From: Symsagittifera roscoffensis
Lineage: Eukaryota; Xenacoelomorpha; Acoela; Convolutidae
Assembly (NCBI RefSeq): GCF_963678635.1
Contig: NC_087069.1
Coordinates: 3,734,166 to 3,798,165, forward strand
Length of the DNA: 64,000 bases
Reading direction: 5' to 3'
Shown here: positions 44,371 to 52,463 of the stretch, in pieces
Layout: every line of letters starts with the position of its first letter
Numbering within the stretch: position 1 is the first letter of the stretch
Program-made: the position numbers and the translations under genes
Notes under the pieces: generated by a model
What the model saw: the letters and a program-made list of their open reading frames with translations, nothing else
What the model was told of the DNA's origin: nothing
Databases searched by the model: none

Positions 44371-47257
44371 GACTGAGATGATGGACATTATTTTTGGTCC
44401 CCTCCTTCGTCATGCCGAAAGTCTTACCAGATATAACGTTCAGTTTTCGTCCCTGTTTCCTGGGTTCCTCTTTGTCTTCTACTTTTGTCGTTTTACCGAG
44501 AACATTAAAACTTTCCCGAAGATCTGTGCTCTCCAGCTCCGACCTTACCCATTGCTCCACTTCTTTCGTGGCTAGGTCCTGTTTGACATTCTGCAGCGCT
44601 GTCCTTGCCGCCAGGCCGTAATCCACCTTGAGTGGGCTAAACGACTCTGCTTCGAGGTTCGAGGCTACCACCTCGTCAGGCCATGTCTTAACCTTTTTGG
44701 TCGTGAAGGTGCTCGGTGTCGTCTCCTTTCTCCGAGATTCAGCCTCGTTCATCAGACGTGCTCGACTGGCCTTGACACCCGAAAGCGCCTCTTCGTGGCG
44801 GGGATGTTTCGCGTCCGCTACTGCATCCCAAAATTGAGTACAATCCGACTTGAAGTGTCCCTCCAAATTACAGAAGAAACACCTCGGACCATATTTCATG
44901 ATGAGCCCTCTGACGTACTCTTCATGATCCTCGTCGGTCGCGTCGGCGTCCCCGAGAAAGTAGCCTATGGCCTTCATGTTCTGTTTGTATGCAGAACACG
45001 CGGAAACGTGATGGTCCATCGAACCACAATTCGCACACGACCTCCTCTTATCCATGTCATCGCGAGGTTTGTACCAACTGGAATTCGCACCAGTGTTTGT
45101 CCCGCTATAGTTGCCATAATTGCTGTAACGGTTTTGCGCCCTCGGTTTTATGAGTAAATACTCGCGTGACTTCATACGCAAGTCGTCGGGCGTGGGTACC
45201 TGGTCAAGCGACAGGGTGAAGTGAGTGGCCAACATCGTCTTCAACTCCTCACTCCTTACTCCGTCCATGAACTTCGAAGCAATCGCCAAGTTTCGCTCGG
45301 ATACTTTCTCATCTGGGTTGCTTCTCCTCCTAAGCAGTTCAAGGTCGTCCAAGAATTTATCTATGGATTCGTCTTCTCTTTGACGCCTCTTTTCGAACTT
45401 CACCATAGCCTGGTGCCCTTGTACTCCAGAGCCGAAACGATTCAGCAGGATGTCGAATATCTTGCGAGCGCTGTCTCTCTCATTGGCTCTTTTCGCCATT
45501 ACACAACTTAATGCAGTACCCTACAGATTGCTCGTCAGCGCAATGCACTCTTGTTTCTTGGAGAGATTCTCTTCTTCAAAGTGTAACTTCATCACCTCTA
45601 TCCAAGTATCAATGCAGCCGTCTGACTCGTCTTTATATGACTTCGGCTTTTTCAGTGTCCTTCTTGACCTCTCTCCTCTCTCGGTTGACTTCGAGAGCTT
45701 GGTGATGAATGTTTCGAGAGATCTGTTCAGAGGCTCAAACATCGAGGCATACATCGTTGTGTCCTGTGAGACTGTAGTCAGATCTGGTACTGAACTGACT
45801 TGTGGCACAGTTGGCAACCTTGTCTCCGGGGTGGCATCTGCCTCCGGCGGGACTGGATTCGTCCAGCCAGGCCTCGACGGGGCTGCCCTTGGCCGCTCCT
45901 TGTTTCTGGGTTCGTAGTTCGTTCTCGAGCCTTGCTGGGCTCTGGCATTGCTGCCCATACCATCTCCATCATTTGCATGGCGTGAGCGCTCCCTTGGGTT
46001 GGAACGCTCCTGCCAATTGCTCCCATTCAGGATCGCGTCAAGCTTCCGCATCATTAAGTCAGATTTTGCATCTAACTTTTTCTCCAGGCTAGTCATCGTG
46101 TGGGCGTAGGTACTATCATGATCGTTCAACAATCGTTCGATCTCCCTGGTCATCCTAGCCTCTCTTTCATATGACTCCTTGTTTGCCTGTGCCAGGCTCT
46201 CCGCCAGGCATTGATCGGTGTTGCGAATCAACTGAACCTGATCAACCCTCGCCTGCGACTTCACATGCGTTAGTTCATCTCTCAGATTCTCTCGACCTTG
46301 GTGAGCTCTCTCATCAACTTGATCTATTCTTTTAGTCATGTCCCGTCTCAGTTCATCCAGACCATTCATTACGCCAGCGAACATGTCACTTATGTCGCCA
46401 GTGGCCCCAAATGACGGGGTTAGTCCCAGAGAAGATGAGCTCAACTGCGGCTGCAGCCTGGTGCTTGATGACGCACCGCCTTTTTGCTTGCTCATCGACG
46501 TCATTAATCTGTCGAAGGTTGATGACGCTCCCATCGTTATCCCATCTGACATGGGCCTGGTCGGCGAGGTTGACGACGCCTTCCTGCTCATATCGTTCCT
46601 TGGGCACGGTGTGAAGTTCACATACGGATGGGCTATCTCCGGGTAGTCATCACTGGAAGTCAAACCTACAGTTGGTAGTGACGCCATGCGTTCGTCGTAC
46701 AAAGACTTCCAACTCTTCTTGGCCTTCGAACCCGTTTGTTCTTCACTCGGGCTTATACTCGACATCATCGCGTTGTTGCTCTGCTTGGCCAGAGATGAGT
46801 GGGTACTAGCCGAATGTGAGTATTCTCCCCTCCATCTGTGACTTTTGGTCTCCGATTTGGACATCCCCTTGAATAACACCTCCTCTCGCGGCTCGACCTC
46901 GGAACGCTCCGAGGTCTCCTCTGTCCTCTCGACTTCCTCCCGCTCGAGGTCCTCGCTCGGCTCAAAGTCGGGTCGAATGAGCGTCTGTTCTCCCTCGTCA
47001 AAGGGGTCCACAAGCGTTTCGCTCGCGGTTCCGGCTTCGGCGCTCCGCCTTTGATCGCCATTGAGGTTTTTCTCGCTCCTCTATCTCATTCCGTTCACTG
47101 AAAGATCAGGTTGACCTTTAGTCGATTCGTTTTCAGCAAACACGTCGGAGGCGCTGCTAAACGAGGACTGGCTACGCCTAGTTTTAAATTTTCGCGTGCT
47201 GCCCTTGCTCAGCCTGGGAATCTTAGTAGTCGATCCTAACGAGTCCCTGCGCTGCAT
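44339..47257 (-). pseudogene. gag: gag, copy B
   Basis: The frame opens at ATG 47257 (MQRRDSLGS) after a GTG-started extension. It passes an in-frame TAG at 47081 and continues through acidic and Ser-rich sequence to a coiled coil (about 46380-46060, RRDMTKRIDQVDERAHQGRE). It then reaches a capsid-like region conserved with copy A (FEPLNRSLETFITKLSKS, DGCIDTWIEVMKLHF). TAG at 45521 replaces an Asp codon, and the frame continues at 45499 to two CCHC knuckles (CANCGSMDHHVSAC near 45020, CFFCNLEGHFKSDC near 44865). The last 30 codons before 44339 are out of frame because of the A5 shift. Confidence 0.85.
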
Positions 47258-47642
47258 ACTTTGTGACACACAAAAAAAATATTCGTATGTCGAAAAGTCA
47301 GTATCAATCTCTTAGGTTTCTCAATGACAATCGTAGTGACTCAGCTAGAGTTACACACACACACACAGGGCCTGCTCAGTATTGATATAATGCTAACTCA
47401 ACCCTGCCGTATAGTATAACAGTATCACAAGATTTTCACAAGATATAATCAACACACAAAACACAATAGATAATCAGATAAGAATATCCTACAGGTGACA
47501 GCGACCTTTTGTCAGTATCAATTTATCGCCACACAATTTATCAAGTCACTGCTTTGTTAAAATTAAACAATCTTTGATAAAAAGCAGTGATGATTCAGAA
47601 ACAGATCAATAAAACTTAGTCTTAAAGAAAAAGACTTCCCCC

Positions 47643-47780
47643 AATCGGAACGATCCGAAAGAACAAAGCCCAGGACACAGTCTTCTCAAGTGGGTGTGTA
47701 TTTGCCTAATACACCCACCGAGGTCTTCTTTTAGGTGCCCCGCGATTGCCCGAGCTGTCCTATCAAGTGGCTCAAGGCAA
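47643..47780 (-). other. Leader hairpin module, copy B, unit 1
   Basis: Stem 1 is TTGCC..GGGCAA with an internal GAG/CTC at 47746-47780. Stem 2 is GTGGGTGT/ACACCCAC at 47690-47718. Stem 3 is CGGA/TCCG with loop TCGT at about 47646-47657. The module lies about 0.4 kb upstream of gag, as in copies A and C. Confidence 0.65.
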
Positions 47781-47823
47781 CCTCTGATCGAAAACTTCTA
47801 AAGTCTATGAAAAAGCTCCCCCA

Positions 47824-47965
47824 CACCCGGAACGCTCCAAGTGCACGAAAGCAGGGAACAACGTTTCTTCTCAAGTGAGTGTGTATTTGCCTAATACACT
47901 CACCGAGGTCTTCTTTTATTTGTTCCCGGATTGCCCGAACTTTCCTATTAATTAGCTCAAGGCAA
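47824..47965 (-). other. Leader hairpin module, copy B, unit 2 (tandem duplicate)
   Basis: Stem 1 is at 47931-47965. Stem 2 is GTGAGTGT/ACACTCAC at 47875-47903, differing from unit 1 by a G-C to A-T swap on both sides. Stem 3 is at 47824-47843 with 8 pairs (two of them G-U) around the loop GCGT on the element strand. The paired change in stem 2 supports RNA structure. Confidence 0.65.
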
Positions 47966-48189
47966 CCGCACAACCAAAATCAAAATCAAAAAAAAAAATT
48001 TTTTGTTCGGGTACTTCTGATACACCCGATCTAGAATCCAAAGTTGATCACGAATTTCCGGCTCAAAATGGGCTCTTATGATACTAATAAGCGCCTAATA
48101 TCCTAATATGATTTTGATTAAATGGATATTTTCCGTTTCCCAAATCGCCACGGAAGATTTCCTCAAGTTTCTAACAAGGAAGGTTGTTT

Positions 48190-48560
48190 AGAAGGTTTAA
48201 GACACTCCGGAGGGTTACTTCGGAGGGTTGTTAAGACACTTAGCCTACTTCGGAGGGTACCTTAATCACCCAAGTCACTTCGGAGGGTCCCCCTAAATTT
48301 ACTAAGGAGGGTCAATAAGATGCTTAATATGCTCCGGAGGGTTACTTCGGAGGGTACCTCCAAAATTTTCAAATTTCTGAGCCTCACTCAGAAGGGCCTC
48401 CAATTAACTTCAGGAAGCGTCAAAACAAGCCTAATTCTCTATGGGAGGGCTGTCTCAACTTCTTTGGATAACCTCGTGGAAATTTTCCACTAAGGAGGGT
48501 TGCTAAGGACCTTAGCTGACTCCAGAGGGTTACCTCGGAGGGTTCCCCAAAAATCAAGAA
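48190..48560 (+). repeat. CGGAGGGT motif cluster in the leader of copy B
   Basis: About twelve copies of CTTCGGAGGGT, CTCCGGAGGGTTAC or near variants occur in 370 bp. The motif is on the plus strand, that is antisense to copy B. The arrays of A and C are in sense. Further single copies lie near 48685, 49035, 49265, 49640 and 49715. Confidence 0.65.
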
Positions 48561-49770
48561 AAAAGTTTATGTTACCGCAATAAAGTCTCCAAAAGCGGTC
48601 TACCTGACTTAAAACTAGGTTGGCTGACACGGTCAACCTTCCCAGTTGGATAAAAAGGTGTTTTGAGAAAATTTTCCGCCGCTCGGAGGGTTACCTGTAA
48701 TTTGGACCCTCCGAACCAACAAATTCTAAAAATTTTTCTTTTCCGAGATTATCAACCCAAAAACGGTTGCGGTCCGGAAAAGTGGTCCAAAACGTCGACT
48801 TATGGTACCAAAATTATGGTCGGAAAAGCTCGGATATCCAAAAATTTGGGGGTCTACAGTTTGATCGAAAATGGATGATTTTCGACAAAATTGGGTGTTT
48901 TTTGGGTCTAATTGAGGAGATAAGTAATATGTAATAAGGATAATAACCTATTAGTAGTCGTTAATGAATAATACTATACCCTCTTTTGCACCAAAATACC
49001 CGAATTAGGACCCTTAACTTGGAAATTTGTAATCGATGGAGGGTACAATCGGACCGCGCCAATCGTGCCCCCCACCACTTAAGTTTTAATGAAATAGTAC
49101 CCAAACGATACTAAAATTGCTTCAACGATACCCAACAGTCGTTGCGGATGTTGTCCCTGATGTCCCTGTTGAGTGTGGAACACGTTGATCAGCTTGCCAC
49201 TCTACCCTCCGGTCACCGGCAAAATCACCATTAACGTGCTTAAACACTCAAATTACACTCGAGGGAGGGTATCCAACCCTTCACCAAAACACACAATCTT
49301 TCTATCAGAAACAATATAAATCAATCTGAAACAACAACAAATAGGAAGGTCAGATCACATCTCGTCCGGAAATAACATATAAACCGTCACTTTATGTTTT
49401 TTACTGTTTTTGGTCTTTTTTGGATTTTTTTACTGTTTTTTGTACTTTTTTGTTTTCAAATAAATTTATTTTTGGCTTTTTCTTGGTTATACACTATTTT
49501 TGTTTGGTTTTACGCTTTCTCTTTAATTGTTTTTGGTCCTGGGACCTCAGGACAATTGGGCTCTAGATTTCCCACCTAACCCTCCAGCCCCCGGAATTTT
49601 CGGTGTTAACTAAGTTAAAAAGCTAAATAGTACTGGACGGAGGGTACGCACCTTCCCCCCAGTACAACGACGGTCATTAAGGCCTCTACCTCGGGCTTAC
49701 GCCCGGAGCGGAGGGTTCGTCGCTGAAACGCTTGCTGATCATGATGGTCTTATGCCTTTGACATACCCAC

Positions 49771-49782
49771 CCAGGAGCGCCA
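49771..49782 (-). promoter_or_regulatory. Candidate primer binding site, copy B
   Basis: TGGCGCTCCTGG on the element strand, 12 bases downstream of the LTR end, as in copies A and C. Confidence 0.4.
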
Positions 49783-49794
49783 TAAAAACGTCTA

Positions 49795-50678
49795 TGTAAC
49801 ATTCGCCCAAATACTACCCAGCGACGGAGCGTAGAAAAAGTACCTATTAACGACTGGCAGGCGTCAGTTACCTTAATCCTACTCGTTTTTCACCGTCTCG
49901 ACCTTGCCAGTTAATTTTCTGGTCTGTCTAGGGCTAAGTAAAAAATTACCATTTTTAGGCCATCAGTCAAACGACTTTTGATCAGCTTTCGTTTACATGC
50001 GAACACAACCACATAGCTGAGTCTCGGATCCTCAGACTACGTGATTGTCAATAAAAACACGGCTCGAACAACCTATTTTAATATGTTTTTGTGTGACAGT
50101 TCTATATTAAATCCATTGGAGATGGATTGACCCTTTCCTTTTTCTAGCTACTCATATTCTAAAATATCAAACTATACCGGTGTTAATTTAAAATTTCACG
50201 ACATCCATGTAGCTACACAGTCAGTTTTATACAGTCCCTTCACATAAAACAGTCTCTGGGGGACCAAGCCTCCGCTCCCGTAATATTCCTGTGATAACGC
50301 TCTTATCTCTTCTAATTTGCGTCCCGGGAGGGTTCCGTGGAATATTCCTTCCCCACCGAAGCTTCCTTCTCCACTAATACCTGCTGATAAGGGTCTTATC
50401 GTGCGTTGCTGCCACGATAAGAGGCTTCGTATTCTCCGTCTCTTGCACGACTGTTTTTCACAATATTTGTCGTTGTTCTGATTTTTTCAGCTTTCTTGGT
50501 CAAAATGGCCGTTTTTCGTATTTCTGAGAAATATCAACTTGAAAATCGAAATTTTAAAAATAGAAAATTTCAGAATACTTCGACCCTCCTTCCAAGCACT
50601 TTTTTGCTGTTAAGGCCTTTTCTCTCTGATTCGTGCTTCGTCGGAAGGTTGCGCTGTGCCATCTGGCAGAATGGCACA
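49795..50678 (-). repeat. 5' LTR of copy B (884 bp, TG...CA)
   Basis: On the element strand it starts TGTGCCAT and ends GGGCGAATGTTACA. The outer end is set by where homology with 26347-26950 stops (50678). The inner end is set by TGTAACATTCG, which is shared with copies A, C and D. The first 24 bases form an 8-bp inverted repeat, TGTGCCAT..ATGGCACA (50655-50678). Confidence 0.88.
50292..50421. promoter_or_regulatory. Cluster of GATA-type motifs in the LTR of copy B
   Basis: GATAAC (50292), CTTATCTC (50302), GATAAG (50386-50391), CTTATC (50395-50400) and GATAAG (50416-50421) lie within 130 bp of the presumed U3. CTTATCGTG at 50395-50403 and CACGATAAG at 50413-50421 form a perfect 9-bp inverted repeat. 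Binding is not shown. Confidence 0.35.
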
Positions 50679-51653
50679 AATTTTACGAACATTGCGAGAT
50701 TCAATGAGGACATTGACCGGACTGTCCGGGGAGTATGTGACATTCGACCAGAATGCACCAAATTACAGACGCAGCAATTTCGAGTTTTTAGCAGAGAACC
50801 TTCCGAATTGACGGTTTTAAGAGATTAACAACGTTATTGGGACGATTAGTCAAGCGGTGAAGGCTAGAATATTCTGGTGACTCAAATTTTTAATTTTTAA
50901 ATTTTCGAAGTATGACGTCATATTTCTGAGAAACGTCAGAAACGACCATTTTGGCAGAAAACCGAAATGAAACAACAACAACATTAGTTGCGATAGCGAT
51001 AACGACGAGAATTGTGATTGGAAAACGACAACAAATTGCAGAAGTAGCAGAGACCGTTCCGAGTTGCAACTATTGTGTCGCTACAATAGTTGCAAGGCCG
51101 TTGCAAACATAGGTGAAGGGTGGAAGGCAGCCTTCCGGGAGGAAGATAAAGGTCTTATTACCCCGGATTCGAGAATCCGGAGGGGTCTCGGGACTGGAAC
51201 TTTTATCATCTTATACAAATTTTTGGCTTCCCTATTATGTCCTGAATTGAATTTAATTAACATCTGAATTCATTTTGCTAGAATGAGAAGCTAGGAGTTG
51301 GGGGAAAGGGTTGATCCATCTTCGATGGAGATGATGATTTTTATCTACTGAGCAAAAACAATAATAATTCAATAAATAGTAGTAGGCCTGATTTTAGGAG
51401 TGACCTCGTGGTCTGGGGATACAGACCCAGCCATGAGCTCACTATTTCTGCATGTAATCTAGTTAATTTGAGTGTTTTGACCGAAGCCGAAAGCAGTAAC
51501 GTTTTTTTTCGACCCGATGTTAGAAAGACCACCGAAAGTACTGGCTTGGTAGAGACGGTGAAAAGCATGTAGAGCTCTGTTTAGACGTTGGCCAGTCGTC
51601 TTAGAACCTAGCTTTATTTTCCGTCGATATGTATCTTCCGGGCGAATGTTACA
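50679..51653 (+). mobile_element. Copy D: 3' LTR with a short internal remnant
   Basis: 50679-50735 resembles the element 3' end and finishes with the polypurine tract GACTGTCCGGGGAGTA. An LTR of 918 bp follows (50736-51653), from TGTGACATTCG to GAATGTTACA, closely similar to the LTR of copy A at 4717-5600. Copy B lies directly against its left side, so most of copy D was removed or displaced. Confidence 0.8.
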
Positions 51654-51840
51654 GTTACGTGTCGTTTACTTCCAATTCGAATTTTTAAAAATTTACTTGG
51701 AAATCCAAATTGACCCTTCCGAGTTCGTCAGAATGCACAATTAAGACCTCCGATTGATTAAAACCATCAATCTCGGTCTGATGTTCCGATAAAAATTGGA
51801 ATAAGAAATTGCGTTTTGTCCATTCTGGTCGAATGTCACA
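51654..51840 (-). repeat. Reversed LTR-start fragment
   Basis: Read on minus it begins with exactly the first 20 bases of LTR D (TGTGACATTCGACCAGAATG) and then diverges from it. It abuts the end of LTR D, so 50736-51840 is bounded by a perfect 20-bp inverted repeat. Confidence 0.6.
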
Positions 51841-52463
51841 AATTAAAATCGAATTTCTGACTTCGTCGTACGTTTCTCTGTCTGATTTTTATCACGAAAA
51901 TCGCTGTTCTGTTTTTCGCTCCTATACTTGATGCGAAAATAAATATTGTTATGTCATGCACGCTCAAATCGAAAAATTAATAATATCCATGTCAGTCCAA
52001 ACTGACCCTTCCCAGTTCGCTCATTTTGAAAGATAAGACAGCTAATCGTCAAAATCAGCATATCTTCCAGCAAATACTTTCATGTTCTTTTATTTCTGTT
52101 TTTATGCTTCCTCAAATTGGAATTAAGTCTTTTTCTTTTCTACTATCTCACGGCTGCTCAAGGTCTAGTTTAATAACTTCGGTTACCATGATGTTTTTTG
52201 ACCTGACTTTTGAAGAAAATTTTTTAACGTTTTTTTTTGCTGTTACGTAATTATTAGAAAGCTCTTTTCATGTAATTTATGTCATTGTTTTGCAACGCAT
52301 TGTTTCAGGATCACATAATAGTTTTTTTATTCGCATGAAGTTGTAATTAATCATGTAGTGCTCCCTCAAGTAATTGTTACATGGTGTATAAATGGTCTTT
52401 TTCATTGATTTGTGTTATGCTCGAATGAGTCAGTAAGTATGGAAATGACATTTTTCAGATACA
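51841..52463. other. Upstream region of the receptor gene
   Basis: 623 bp of AT-rich unique sequence. No clear TATA box or further repeat is seen, apart from the splice acceptor at its end. Confidence 0.4.
52451..52458 (+). promoter_or_regulatory. 3' splice acceptor (cis or trans) before the receptor ATG
   Basis: TTTTTCAG is followed by ATACA and ATG at 52464. A pyrimidine-rich acceptor 5 bases before a start codon fits either an upstream noncoding exon or spliced-leader trans-splicing. Confidence 0.5.

Larger units (their letters stand above)
47258..49794 (-). other. 5' leader of copy B, noncoding
   Basis: 2.5 kb with two tandem copies of the hairpin module and a cluster of CTTCGGAGGGT motifs. 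A region near 49000-49650 is conserved with the leaders of A and C (TCAGATCACATCTCGTC, AGTTAAAAAGCT). No gene is seen. A CA microsatellite lies at 47354-47368. Confidence 0.7.
26347..50678 (-). mobile_element. Giant Ty3/gypsy-like LTR element, copy B (young, nearly full length, defective)
   Basis: Both LTRs are present in direct orientation (26347-26950 and 49795-50678). All domains can be read on the minus strand from gag near 47257 to the ORF3 stop at 27698. Over the 604 bases the LTRs share they differ at 5 positions by my count, so insertion was recent. Even so it carries in-frame stops (47081, 45521, 41685, 34404), frameshifts (about 44370, 43595, 39618, 32650-32700, 30640, 29100) and an 828-bp insertion in integrase. 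The GC content of the coding part is visibly higher than that of the DNA right of 51840. Confidence 0.9.

Noticed and set aside
47354-47368. CA dinucleotide run
   Set aside because: A short microsatellite of ordinary kind with no further structure around it.
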